Assembly (NCBI RefSeq): GCF_001011115.1
Contig: NZ_CP008874.1
Coordinates: 1 to 64,000 of the forward strand
Direction of reading: 5' to 3'
Source: Halanaeroarchaeum sulfurireducens
GTDB lineage: Archaea > Halobacteriota > Halobacteria > Halobacteriales > Halobacteriaceae
Length of the DNA: 64,000 nucleotides
A program made the translations under genes and the position numbers. The notes under the pieces are model-generated. The model worked only from the letters and a program-made list of their open reading frames with translations, was not told where the DNA came from and ran no database searches. This document shows positions 9,233-17,210 of the stretch, piece after piece; position 1 is the stretch's first letter; every line of letters starts with the position of its first letter.

Positions 9233-9805
9233 TCACTCGTTGACGATGGCCCATTCGGACGCCTCGCCCTCGCGAACGACGCCGGCAGCGCACACCTCGT
9301 GTTCGAAGTCGGCGTCGTAGACCGCTCTGGCGGCCTCTTCGGCTGATTCGACGGCGAAATCGTAGTCGATCGGCGCGTCGTGTTCGTAGGTCGCCACCAG
9401 GGTCGGCTCCGTCACTTCGCGCACGATGAGGGCGTCGCGGCGCACGATACCGATGACGGCCTCGTTCTCGCCGACGACGCCGGCGATGCGAGGGGTGTCG
9501 TAGTCGTCCTTCTCGAAGTCCAGCGCGAACAGCGCGGTGACGAGCGCGTCACGGGCCGGGTAGCCCATGTCGAGTTTTTCGGCCACCGGGTCGACGTGCG
9601 AGCCGTTGCCGACGACCGTCGCGTCGCCACCGGGACGGACGCAGTTGTAGGAGACGTAGGGGTTGTCCGTCGACTCGGCGTCCTCGGTGGGCACGACGGT
9701 CAGGACGTCGTCGCGCTCGATGATCTTGCGGTTCGGGAACGAGCGGGAGGAGACCCGGTAGGCGGCGACGTCCGGTCCGACGACGATGAAGCGTCCGATG
9801 TACAT
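9233..9805 (-). CDS. purO: archaeal IMP cyclohydrolase
   Basis: Closes the ring of FAICAR to give IMP, the last step of purine biosynthesis, using the archaeal enzyme type unrelated to bacterial PurH. The 190-residue protein starts [10 protein letters not shown] and contains [30 protein letters not shown] and TPRIAGVV, characteristic of PurO. The start at 9805 is chosen because the upstream extension has no similarity to the family. Confidence 0.92.
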   Translation of the reverse strand: MYIGRFIVVGPDVAAYRVSSRSFPNRKIIERDDVLTVVPTEDAESTDNPYVSYNCVRPGGDATVVGNGSHVDPVAEKLDMGYPARDALVTALFALDFEKDDYDTPRIAGVVGENEAVIGIVRRDALIVREVTEPTLVATYEHDAPIDYDFAVESAEEAARAVYDADFEHEVCAAGVVREGEASEWAIVNE

Positions 9806-9895
9806 ACTCGTTCGTGGATAGAATAACGCCAAAAACGTGCCGGTTTACACACGTTCGGGGATTGTTTATCAGTCACACGGAACGGTCGACGCGGA

Positions 9896-9906
9896 ACGTT
9901 TACAAG
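9896..9906 (+). promoter_or_regulatory. TATA box for the tRNA-Gln transcript
   Basis: An AACGTTTACAA element lies about 40 bases before the leader hairpin and about 95 before the tRNA. Transcription would start around 9925-9930, upstream of the hairpin. Confidence 0.45.
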
Positions 9907-9940
9907 CGGCGGTGGCATACCCGAGATTGCGACAAGCACA

Positions 9941-9986
9941 GTCCCATGGGTTGAGCAAACCGCGAGGTTTGCGATGCACGTGGGAC
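9941..9986 (+). ncRNA. structured leader hairpin before tRNA-Gln
   Basis: An outer 6-bp helix (GTCCCA 9941-9946 with TGGGAC 9981-9986) encloses a perfect 7-bp hairpin (GCAAACC/GGTTTGC) closed by a GCGA tetraloop. The 5' arm repeats the first bases of the tRNA that starts 9 bases further on. It is probably part of the tRNA precursor; the function is unknown. Confidence 0.5.
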
Positions 9987-9994
9987 GAGGATGC

Positions 9995-10067
9995 AGTCCC
10001 ATGGGGTAGTGGCCAATCCTGTTGCCTTCTGGGGGCAACGACCCAGGTTCGAATCCTGGTGGGACTA
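9995..10067 (+). tRNA. tRNA-Gln (anticodon CTG)
   Basis: A cloverleaf can be drawn by hand. The acceptor is AGTCCCA/TGGGACT with discriminator A. The anticodon stem TTGCC/GGCAA carries the loop TTCTGGG, giving anticodon CTG. The T arm is CCAGG-TTCGAAT-CCTGG. CCA is not encoded. No intron is visible. Confidence 0.9.
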
Positions 10068-10075
10068 CTAACACG

Positions 10076-10117
10076 GTTGACCTTGTCCTCGCTCCGCTTT
10101 CTGGCGAGGATTCCTCC
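10076..10117 (-). repeat. IS1341-type element end (degenerate)
   Basis: GTTGACC, a 6-bp hairpin (CCTCGC/GCGAGG) and ATTCCTCC follow the same plan as the better preserved end at 10991. It lies just 3' of tRNA-Gln. I read it as a decayed right end of an IS200/IS605-family element. Confidence 0.45.
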
Positions 10118-10286
10118 ACCTCGAAGAGCCGGCAGGCTGTTTCTCGATCAGCATCCGACCGAGGTGGTCGGAAATGACCCTGAGGTACTGAACCGGTAGA
10201 CCTACTTCTTTCGCCGAAACCACCCGATACGTCCGGTAGTGTCCCAGCACACTAGGTTTACGTGAGGTGGTCCCGTTGGTGTATCC

Positions 10287-10538
10287 ATGAGCAGTGAGGG
10301 CGTCGACTCCGAGAGCAAGGTGTCTGGGAACCAGGCTAACATTCCCGCACGAATCCGTCGCGAACTGGACATCGACGACGGGGACACGCTCCGCTGGCAC
10401 GTCGAGGAAGACGGCACCCTTCGCGTTCGGGTCGTCCAGCAACGCAGCGGCACGTTCAGCGAGTTCGATGGCTACGAGGGCCCCGAAGAGACCGACGTGA
10501 GAACAGAACACGATACGTGGGGCATCGACGAAAGATAG
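10287..10538 (+). CDS. vapB: AbrB/SpoVT-like antitoxin (VapB type)
   Basis: An 83-residue protein with an N-terminal AbrB swapped-hairpin DNA-binding domain: KVSGNQANIPARIRRELDID, then a DGDTLRWHVEEDGTL strand. The acidic C-terminal tail would bind and neutralise the toxin encoded immediately downstream. A TATA-like GGTTTACG lies ~27 bases before the ATG, so the message is likely leaderless and autoregulated by the antitoxin. Its stop codon directly abuts the toxin ATG. Confidence 0.85.
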   Translation: MSSEGVDSESKVSGNQANIPARIRRELDIDDGDTLRWHVEEDGTLRVRVVQQRSGTFSEFDGYEGPEETDVRTEHDTWGIDER

Positions 10539-10973
10539 ATGCCGAGAGCCCTTCTCGATACGACAGTTCTCTTCGCTGCAGCGTACCAACGTGACGGACT
10601 CCACGACGAAGCATTGCCTATCCTCCAGGGTATCGATCAGGGCGACCTGCCCGAGGGAATCGTTCTCGATTTCGTCCCCGCAGAGACGTTGAACGGAGTG
10701 ACGACCCACGCTGGCCACGAGGCCGCAGTCGACTTTCTCGATCACCTCGAAGAGAATTCCCGGTTTCACATCGCCTCCCTGACCGGGGATGCCATGGCCA
10801 CGGCGAAATCACTGTTTCGGCAGTACGAGCGGTTCTCGTTCGTCGACGCCTGCATCGTCGCGCACATGCAGGGCAAAGGATTTGGTCATCTCTACGCGTT
10901 CGACGACGACTTCGACGCCCTGACCGACGTGTACCGGCTCAACACCGCCACCAATCCATACCGGCCGGAGTGA
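10539..10973 (+). CDS. vapC: PIN-domain toxin (VapC type)
   Basis: A 144-residue PIN-domain ribonuclease. The first acidic residue is in LLDTTVLFAA (Asp7), a Glu lies in VPAETLNG, and the last acidic cluster is FVDACIVAH plus AFDDDFD. It follows the antitoxin with no spacer, the usual VapBC arrangement. VapC enzymes cleave tRNA or rRNA; this target is unknown. The pair lies between two IS1341-type ends. Confidence 0.85.
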   Translation: MPRALLDTTVLFAAAYQRDGLHDEALPILQGIDQGDLPEGIVLDFVPAETLNGVTTHAGHEAAVDFLDHLEENSRFHIASLTGDAMATAKSLFRQYERFSFVDACIVAHMQGKGFGHLYAFDDDFDALTDVYRLNTATNPYRPE

Positions 10974-10990
10974 GTCGTTCACACTGGCGG

Positions 10991-11030
10991 TTGTTGACTT
11001 CCTCCCCGCGCTGAAGCGCGAGGATTCCTC
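10991..11030 (-). repeat. IS1341-type element right end
   Basis: GTTGACTTCCTCCCC followed by a hairpin (CGCGCT-GA-AGCGCG) and GAGGATTCCTCC. Read on the minus strand this is the usual 3' end of haloarchaeal tnpB elements, where the omega RNA scaffold is encoded. It follows the truncated transposase end at 11053. Confidence 0.65.
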
Positions 11031-11052
11031 CGTAGGTAATCCAGTCAGGCGA

Positions 11053-11253
11053 TTACCCCGGCTGTGAACTTGCGGGTTCGCTGACGCTGGGTTGGTCAGG
11101 CGACCACGAGTGTTCCCCAAACACGGCGGGTGTCCACTCGTGGTCATTCCACTGCCAGTACGCCCCATCCGTGGGTGATTGAATCGACAGAACCCCTCCC
11201 AGAAATCCCACCGCATTCGTTGCTGGTCTGAACTGTGAAGATTTTCCCCAAAT
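11053..11253 (-). pseudogene. C-terminal remnant of a transposase (probable TnpB)
   Basis: On the minus strand a frame of about 66 codons ends at TAA (11053-11055) after the segment SPTDGAYWQWNDHEWTPAVF. There is no start codon and it opens after an in-frame TGA. The stop lies 23 bases before an IS1341-type right end, the normal place for tnpB to finish. I therefore read it as a tnpB tail; the catalytic part is gone. Confidence 0.5.
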
Positions 11254-11447
11254 GTATATAACTCAGAGCGACAAATCATATGGTACCGATAAATCCGTGA
11301 GCCAAGGGCGATGACTCCACAAATGGGTTAATCACCCATAGGTGCCAGGGATTGGCTCATGAGCATGAAAAGCAGGCTTCGTCCCGAACAGGGGCTTGAA
11401 ACATCGATTCCTGGCATCGAGTGGTTGGGAGCCCGGTCACGGTTCGG

Positions 11448-12104
11448 TCACAATTCTCGAAGCCGTTGCTGTATGCCTGAGATTGCTACTGTCGATACGT
11501 CCGTGGCTCTTTGTTCAGGGAGTAATTCCAGCCAACTCGAATTATCCAACCGGTCATGACGAGCGGCCCCGGCAATACAGTCTGCAGTTTGTATTCCCGC
11601 TCTGGACTTTGAGTCACCGTGTCGGTGGTCTATCGTTGGGACGCTTTCGCCCAACAATCGCTCCAAATTTTCCCAAGAAGGTCGAGACGCGAACTGATCA
11701 AAGTAGAACTTCGCATTTTGATTCTGCTGTTTCGAGCGAATGTCATCCAACAATACGGCGTACAATAGCGATTTCAGAAAGACGTCAGAGGAGGTGGGTA
11801 AACTGCCTTCGTTGAATAAGTGGTAGTGGCCATCCATGCCTATCAGTTCATCTCGTGATACAGTCGCGAAATTGAATATGAGATCTTCCTCCCGGTCAGA
11901 CAGACATTCCAACATCCTCCTCTTTGACGTATCCTTTAAGTGGCTCCACTTTGCTTCCTCGAGTATCGAATTTTTCCTAACGACTCTCTTTGGACACGCA
12001 CCGACGGCGAAGGGTGGGCCAGCAACGACCGCGATCGAGAACACCTCCTCTCTCCCGTGTAGGACGTTCCGAAGATTTCCGGAGGCGTCTCCGAAATATT
12101 GCAC
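11448..12104 (-). CDS. DUF3800-like protein
   Basis: A 218-residue protein with the two hallmarks of DUF3800: an N-terminal FGDASGN (Asp-rich first strand, usually DESG) and a C-terminal SRAGIQTADCIAGA helix. The family has an RNase H-like appearance and is often found near mobile elements and defence genes; its activity is not established. The start is uncertain: GTG at 12104 sits right before the conserved motif, and the frame stays open upstream through a run of ten G at 12147-12156. Confidence 0.6.
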   Translation of the reverse strand: MQYFGDASGNLRNVLHGREEVFSIAVVAGPPFAVGACPKRVVRKNSILEEAKWSHLKDTSKRRMLECLSDREEDLIFNFATVSRDELIGMDGHYHLFNEGSLPTSSDVFLKSLLYAVLLDDIRSKQQNQNAKFYFDQFASRPSWENLERLLGESVPTIDHRHGDSKSRAGIQTADCIAGAARHDRLDNSSWLELLPEQRATDVSTVAISGIQQRLREL

Positions 12105-12186
12105 TACGTTAGTATCCGACGGTAATTGTACATAAAATCGGGTGAAGGGGGGGGGGTAGGTGAGTGAGAATGAATTTACGGCGACT

Positions 12187-12213
12187 GGGGGTTGGCATGC
12201 CTGGCACGGACCC
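12187..12213 (+). repeat. direct repeat, left boundary of accessory island
   Basis: GGGGTTGGCATGCCTGGCAC followed by GGACCC. It recurs at 19417-19442 in the same orientation with one mismatch in 26 bases, and both copies are followed a few bases later by AGCGC. The core GGCATGCC is itself palindromic. The copies bracket the AT-richer island. Confidence 0.8.
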
Positions 12214-12250
12214 TCCAGCGCTCTAATAGAGGGAGTGCCTCGGGCCGAGT

Positions 12251-12680
12251 ATGTCCAAAGCAGTCTTTCCGTATCCCGGTGGCAAGAGTCGATTCGCGTC
12301 CTGGATCCTCGAATACGTCCCCGAACACACGACGTTCGTCGAGGTGTTCGCCGTGCGATTCCGGGACGTGGTGTTAGAGAACTTGGGCCGGCCTGGAGGT
12401 CGTGAGCAAGTACGACTCGCCCGGGACCGTGTTCTATCTTGATCTTCCGTACGTGGGTAATGAAAACCGTCTACCTGATCGGGAGAATCGATCACGAGGC
12501 GGTCGTGGACACGCTACGGGATCTCGAGGGAAAGGCGATCTGCAGCTACGAGGAGTTGCCTGCCAATGTGGCGGGGTTGCACGTGGTGGAGCGAGATGGT
12601 GGGAAGCGGTTCATGGGGAACGGAAAGGCGGGCGAGCGAAGGAGGCGACTGAACGGTTGGTGATGGATTTCAACAAATAA
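12251..12680 (+). pseudogene. broken Dam-type (D12 class) adenine methyltransferase
   Basis: The first frame starts MSKAVFPYPGGKSRFASWIL, the N-terminal SAM-binding motif of D12-class N6-adenine methyltransferases. It then loses most of the middle of the gene. A second frame (12402) carries GTVFYLDLPYVGNE, the catalytic DPPY motif altered to DLPY. A third (12439) reads IDHEAVVDTLRDLEGKAICS, and the tail returns to frame 12402. At least two frameshifts and a large deletion make it inactive. It is GC-rich like the core genome. Confidence 0.75.
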
Positions 12681-12708
12681 TTCAGCACGTCCAACATTCC
12701 AGCGTCAA

Positions 12709-12912
12709 TTAATTCGAAAACAGGGCGTATATTACCCCAATGAGTGCCGCCAGAATTGGTGCCCAGATTGGCATCGCATTCACCCAAATAGAATCGGCCT
12801 GTGCCCTTGGAGCAATGAAAGCTAACGCTAGAAATATCCCCGCCAAGATGGCTAGTATCCCAGATCCGACCTCGAAACCATCGAGCTTTCGGCTCTGGTC
12901 CAGGGAGTTCAT
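12709..12912 (-). CDS. small two-helix membrane protein
   Basis: A 67-residue protein (start MNSLDQSRKLDGFE) with two hydrophobic segments, ~18-38 and ~48-66, separated by a short polar loop. I recognise no family. It lies in the AT-rich island, divergent from the 258-residue membrane protein. The alternating hydrophobic pattern and clean start suggest it is real. Confidence 0.5.
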   Translation of the reverse strand: MNSLDQSRKLDGFEVGSGILAILAGIFLALAFIAPRAQADSIWVNAMPIWAPILAALIGVIYALFSN

Positions 12913-12993
12913 ACAAAACAATCCCAAGGGCTTGATTATGAATTTATTGGAAGGGAAATTACATAAGGACTCCAGTAATTTACCTATTTATTG

Positions 12994-13767
12994 ATGTCTG
13001 CAAGCGATGCCCGGCGTGTGAATAATTCATCCTTTTTCGGCCTCTACGATTTTTTCAGTATGTTCATCCCCGGGACGACATTGATAATTGGCCTTCTCCC
13101 ATTTCTACCGCAGAGATTAGTACTGAAACCCTATGAATTGGCGTTCCTAGTCATTATATTGGGATATGTGGTTGGGAGAGGAGTCCATAGCGCTGCCGAG
13201 AGCGCGGATAATTTTTTGAACAATCCCAATCACCGAGATTTATTCATCTCCGCTCTTGGTAACGAGCATCCGAATTCCTCCGTTGGCGACCTTTTTGACT
13301 CATTTTACAATCGGGCAAAGGCTGATCTCCCAATCAACGGCGTTCCCGACGATCGGACTGAAGCCAGTGGTAGCCTCTTAGGTATCATGTACGTACATGC
13401 CCGTTCAAAATTGACGATGGATGGTTCTGGTCGAGCGAAGACATTTCAAGCCACCTTTGCGTTTTATCGAAGCATTCATTTTGTGATGGTTGCCTTGGCA
13501 GCGATTTACATTTTCTATTCAATAGTTCACTACTATGAATTGATCCCTGGCGGGTTAGATTTCATCACCTACATTGGTGGACTTGGTATCCCTCCACAGA
13601 TCATGGTAGGTGCCTCGGAATTCTTGGCGGGGATTAGTTTCTTCACCTTTCACGATGCGAAAGGAGATCATCGTCAATACTACATTCAGTATCTCATCCA
13701 AGAATATCTGATTGTGACCGAAAGTGAGGATGAGTATTCACCTCAGCAGGGCACCTTCGCTCGGTAG
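12994..13767 (+). CDS. multi-pass membrane protein of unknown function
   Basis: A 257-residue protein. An N-terminal FFGLYDFFSMFIPGTTLIIG leads into a first hydrophobic segment, followed by a second near 47-65. A polar domain (~70-155) precedes two more hydrophobic stretches (~160-185, ~200-220), and the tail is charged. Membrane proteins opening with a YDFF-xx-IPG motif are common beside restriction and defence genes, which fits the methyltransferase 50 bases downstream. Codon use is AT-richer than the flanks. No catalytic motif is seen. Confidence 0.65.
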   Translation: MSASDARRVNNSSFFGLYDFFSMFIPGTTLIIGLLPFLPQRLVLKPYELAFLVIILGYVVGRGVHSAAESADNFLNNPNHRDLFISALGNEHPNSSVGDLFDSFYNRAKADLPINGVPDDRTEASGSLLGIMYVHARSKLTMDGSGRAKTFQATFAFYRSIHFVMVALAAIYIFYSIVHYYELIPGGLDFITYIGGLGIPPQIMVGASEFLAGISFFTFHDAKGDHRQYYIQYLIQEYLIVTESEDEYSPQQGTFAR

Positions 13768-13816
13768 CCGCACGTATTCACAGCCTATTTAACTCGAGGT
13801 CCCTTGCAGAATTACA

Positions 13817-14809
13817 ATGGAACAAGCGGCTGATCTGGGAGACTATATTCCCGATAGCTGTCGAGATCTGCTCACGAAGGAGGCTAACGACCTTCGGTCC
13901 GATATCCCCGCATTGGCTCGAGACAAAAAGCGAATGGGTGAGGTAGACCAAGCGGTGAAATCGCTCCCATCCCACCACGAACTCTACCAGAGCGACGCTC
14001 GCGACCTTTCGATGATCGAGGATGAAAGCGTCCATCTCGCGGTCACCTCTCCACCCTATTTCGACATCAAGGACTACGAAAACGGAACCGGTGGCGAGGA
14101 CCAGCTGGGTGATCTGACGAACTACGAAAAGTTCAATCAGCAGATCGACAAGGTATGGAGCCAGGTCTACGACAAGCTCGTCCCAGGTGGCCGGCTGATC
14201 GTCGTGGTTGGCGACGTTCTCCGATCCCGTAGCGACTACGGCCGTCACCGGGTGCTCCCCCTTCATGCGACTATCCAGGAGCACTGTACCGATATCGGGT
14301 ACGACAATCTCGCTCCGATTATCTGGTACAAGATCGGCAACGCCTCACTCGAAGCAGGGGGTAACGCCCGATTCCTCGGGAAGCCCTACGAGCCGGGTGC
14401 GGTCATCAAAAACGACATCGAATACATCCTCCTCTTCCGCAAGCCCGGGGGGTATCGTTCGCCGTCGATCGAGGAGCGCATTCTGAGCGTGATCGAAGCC
14501 GACGAACACCAGAAGATGTTCCGGCAACTGTGGGACGACATCCAGGGCGAGCCGCAGATCGATCATCCGGCCCCGTACCCGGTTGCGTTGGCCCAGCGTC
14601 TCATCCGGATGTTCTCATTCGCACAGGACACCGTTTTGGACCCATTCGCCGGGACTGGGACCACTGCGGTCGCTGCCTCTCGAGTCGGTCGGAATTCCAT
14701 TTCCGTGGAGCTCGAGGAGAAATACGTCGACATCGCCGAAGAGCGGATTCAAGATGAGCGAGGAAAGCTCACCAACTACGAGAATCTGAGCGTCAATATC
14801 TCCCGGTAA
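13817..14809 (+). CDS. DNA methyltransferase (N4-cytosine/N6-adenine, beta class)
   Basis: A 330-residue site-specific DNA methylase. The catalytic motif TSPPY lies at residues 77-81 and the SAM-binding motif DPFAGTGTTA at ~275-284. This motif IV before motif I order, with SPPY, is typical of beta-class N4-cytosine or N6-adenine enzymes; SPPY leans to N4-cytosine. It probably protects host DNA as partner of the nuclease-like protein 79 bases downstream. The gene appears intact. Confidence 0.88.
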   Translation: MEQAADLGDYIPDSCRDLLTKEANDLRSDIPALARDKKRMGEVDQAVKSLPSHHELYQSDARDLSMIEDESVHLAVTSPPYFDIKDYENGTGGEDQLGDLTNYEKFNQQIDKVWSQVYDKLVPGGRLIVVVGDVLRSRSDYGRHRVLPLHATIQEHCTDIGYDNLAPIIWYKIGNASLEAGGNARFLGKPYEPGAVIKNDIEYILLFRKPGGYRSPSIEERILSVIEADEHQKMFRQLWDDIQGEPQIDHPAPYPVALAQRLIRMFSFAQDTVLDPFAGTGTTAVAASRVGRNSISVELEEKYVDIAEERIQDERGKLTNYENLSVNISR

Positions 14810-14888
14810 TTCGATCGTGGTTTTGGTAGCCTGAAATAGTAATCTCTATGCTAGATATTTTTCCGTCCCCTTTCTGTACAGGGATTTA

Positions 14889-15842
14889 ATGGACCATACC
14901 TACGGAGACGAGCGTATCGCCGAGTGGCTGTCTGAAAACCAGTACCATCCCCGGTCTCCGAAGCACGGGAGTGCCGCCTGCATGTTCTTTCTCGACGATC
15001 TGCTCCACGAAAGTGAGCGGTTTCAGGAGGCAGCGAAGAACGGTGATATCGTCTACCAGGAGGATTACACTGTCGGGTCCGGTGAGTCGCGCTGGAACAC
15101 TGATCTAGTTGTTGGGCCGCCGGAAGAGCCGATTCAGATGGAAATCGAGAACGATCGGACCATTGCTGAGGGGGAGCCCGAAGCGGTGTGGCTGGCCATT
15201 GACGCGAAATCAGTGATGACTGAACACGGGAAGGCTCGTCGCAATCGGCAGCGGGACATCAACAGTTTCGCGGATATCATGCACCGGCATCATCCCGGGG
15301 CGGTTACGGGTGGGCTTATCCTGGTGAACATTGCGGATCGGTTCCGGTCACCGCTTCGCGACGAGGGAGACGTGACGGAGCATGATCGGATCAAGTCGCT
15401 CGTCGAGGAGACGGTTGAGATCTTCCGGGACATCGACCGCGCGAAGGGGAAAGTCAGCCCGAATGTCGATGGTGTCGGTGTGACTGTTGTCGATCACACC
15501 AACTTGGAGGACGGAAGGTCAACGGAATTAGTCACCGAGCCACCGGCTCCGCAGTCCGGAGATGTCGTCGAGTATCACGAGTTTCTGGAGATCATCTTGG
15601 AGACGTTCGAAGAGCGGTGGCTAACTGGGGAAACACCTGACTTCGAATCGCTGTCTGAGAACGTCGACCTTCGGTCTGCGTTGGATCGGCAGATTGTCGA
15701 GTTGGCGGCTGTGGCGAATGAGGTTGGAGAGGGTGTGCAGGAGGATAATTTGGACGAGACGGTGTTGTCTCGGTTGCGGAACGAGCTCGAGGAGACTGAG
15801 GCAGTTGTTGAGCGGATTGCGGATGAGAATTTGTATAATTAG
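14889..15842 (+). CDS. putative restriction endonuclease (PD-(D/E)XK-like)
   Basis: A 317-residue protein encoded directly after a DNA methyltransferase. Asp72 in WNTDLVVG and the DAK triad (Asp105, Lys107) in LAIDAKSVM, on predicted beta strands about 33 residues apart, fit a PD-(D/E)XK nuclease core; the following KARRNRQRDINSF would be the trailing basic helix. The C-terminal ~100 residues are helical and acidic. I infer a type II restriction enzyme from motif and context; the family is not recognised with certainty. Confidence 0.6.
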   Translation: MDHTYGDERIAEWLSENQYHPRSPKHGSAACMFFLDDLLHESERFQEAAKNGDIVYQEDYTVGSGESRWNTDLVVGPPEEPIQMEIENDRTIAEGEPEAVWLAIDAKSVMTEHGKARRNRQRDINSFADIMHRHHPGAVTGGLILVNIADRFRSPLRDEGDVTEHDRIKSLVEETVEIFRDIDRAKGKVSPNVDGVGVTVVDHTNLEDGRSTELVTEPPAPQSGDVVEYHEFLEIILETFEERWLTGETPDFESLSENVDLRSALDRQIVELAAVANEVGEGVQEDNLDETVLSRLRNELEETEAVVERIADENLYN

Positions 15843-15900
15843 ATGTTTAACACATCATCTTTTGCCGGAATCAACTAATCTCATAATCGGATGTGAGGGA

Positions 15901-16515
15901 TTAGTTGCTACCCCAGTCGTCTGGGAGTGCTTCTTCTTGCTCCTGGTATCGTTTCCGGATAGTTACCTCTGTAACATCAGCAATCTCTGCTAAATCTTTT
16001 TGACGGACTTTTTCTTTTGTGTTCACTGACGCAAGATAAACTGCAGCAGCTGCAATGCCAGTTGGAGAACGCCCTGAGAATAGTCCCTGTTTGGCACAAT
16101 AATCAATAATCTCTTTTGCTTCGTCAGCTATACATTCCGAAAGGTGTGCTTGTTCGACGAAACGGTCTACGTATGGTTTAGGGTTGAAAGGTTCCAAATC
16201 GAGGCCGAGCTCGCTTTCAAGATACTTCGCAGTGCGGAGGAGGTACTTCCGTTCGTAGTCGGAGTAACGAGCAAAGTCATCAGGACTGCGGGGCACCCCT
16301 TCCTGTTTACAGCCGATATATAGCGCTGCTGCTACAACTTCTTCGACACCACGTCCCGGAAGCAATTCTTCTTGCCGCGCTCTTCGGAATATAGCGGTGG
16401 CGATCGTTCTTACTTCACGAGGCAGGTCTAGTTTATCAGCTAAATGATCGGCTTCATTTAACGCTCGCTTCAGGTATCGAACCCGGGTCTCTTCTTTAAG
16501 ATCGCGATCACTCAT
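15901..16515 (-). CDS. TFB-like protein lacking the zinc ribbon
   Basis: A 204-residue protein consisting of the two cyclin-like repeats of archaeal transcription factor B, ~15-100 and ~110-195. Recognisable segments are VEEVVAAALYIGCKQEGVPR and SPTGIAAAAVYLASV. The N-terminal CxxC zinc ribbon and B-finger, needed to recruit RNA polymerase and open DNA in normal TFB (about 300 residues), are absent. It is the last gene of an operon with the GHKL ATPase. It could act as a regulator that competes at TATA/BRE sites. Confidence 0.8.
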   Translation of the reverse strand: MSDRDLKEETRVRYLKRALNEADHLADKLDLPREVRTIATAIFRRARQEELLPGRGVEEVVAAALYIGCKQEGVPRSPDDFARYSDYERKYLLRTAKYLESELGLDLEPFNPKPYVDRFVEQAHLSECIADEAKEIIDYCAKQGLFSGRSPTGIAAAAVYLASVNTKEKVRQKDLAEIADVTEVTIRKRYQEQEEALPDDWGSN

Positions 16516-16523
16516 CCTCGATC

Positions 16524-17198
16524 CTAGTCCTCCGAAAGATCCTTACGTTCAATTATATCAGATACCTGCTCCACCGAAGCTACTGAGGGATCCTCACCAG
16601 CCATGATTAGAATTCGTTTCGCGCCTTGCGTAGCCTTGGCTACATTCAGCCCAGAGGTATGGCTTGAGCCAAGGTTATATAGGGCCACTATTACTGAGGG
16701 TAAGTCATAACTATCACATTTCAAGTATGCTCGATACTCGTATGTCCGGGGGATATTCCCATCTCCTAGACCTTTTTTCAACCTTTTGAAGATCGTCTTT
16801 GATTTTTTCATCCGCTTACTGACCGCCATTTCACGATAGAGTGCCCACGGGTATTCCGAATCATATCCTCCATCAGGGAACATCTGGTAGAAATTGTGAT
16901 ATAACTTGAGATCATAGCTTTGAGATACGTCAAGAGTGCTGTACTTGAGTAGCTCTCTTAGATCCTCGTTCTGGCCACCATCACTGTGTTCATCTACTAT
17001 TCTTCCAAAGTGCCAGAATTTATCCGGTCCACTATAAGTCTCTTCAGCGTCATGGAATGCAATTATTGCATCACCAAGTTCCTCAACTAATTCTCTCATC
17101 TCGGATTCAGGTTTGTCGATGTACTCCATTCCCCGAAATCCCACCTTCTTTTTTCCGCGAATTTCTCTTACTGTGATGTTGGGTTGATTATCGGGCAT
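16524..17198 (-). CDS. unknown protein in GHKL ATPase operon
   Basis: A 224-residue soluble protein I cannot assign. It is mainly helical, with a basic central part (KRMKKSKTIFKRLKKGLGDG, ~132-151) and a C-terminal helix VASVEQVSDIIERKDL. A middle segment (FWHFGRIVDEH ... YHNFYQMFPDG) faintly recalls DUF1016-type N-terminal domains of nuclease-associated proteins, but not strongly enough to name it. It starts 12 bases after the ATPase gene ends and stops 8 bases before the TFB-like gene, so the three are probably one message. Confidence 0.6.
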   Translation of the reverse strand: MPDNQPNITVREIRGKKKVGFRGMEYIDKPESEMRELVEELGDAIIAFHDAEETYSGPDKFWHFGRIVDEHSDGGQNEDLRELLKYSTLDVSQSYDLKLYHNFYQMFPDGGYDSEYPWALYREMAVSKRMKKSKTIFKRLKKGLGDGNIPRTYEYRAYLKCDSYDLPSVIVALYNLGSSHTSGLNVAKATQGAKRILIMAGEDPSVASVEQVSDIIERKDLSED

Positions 17199-17210
17199 TT
17201 TTGAATGCTT

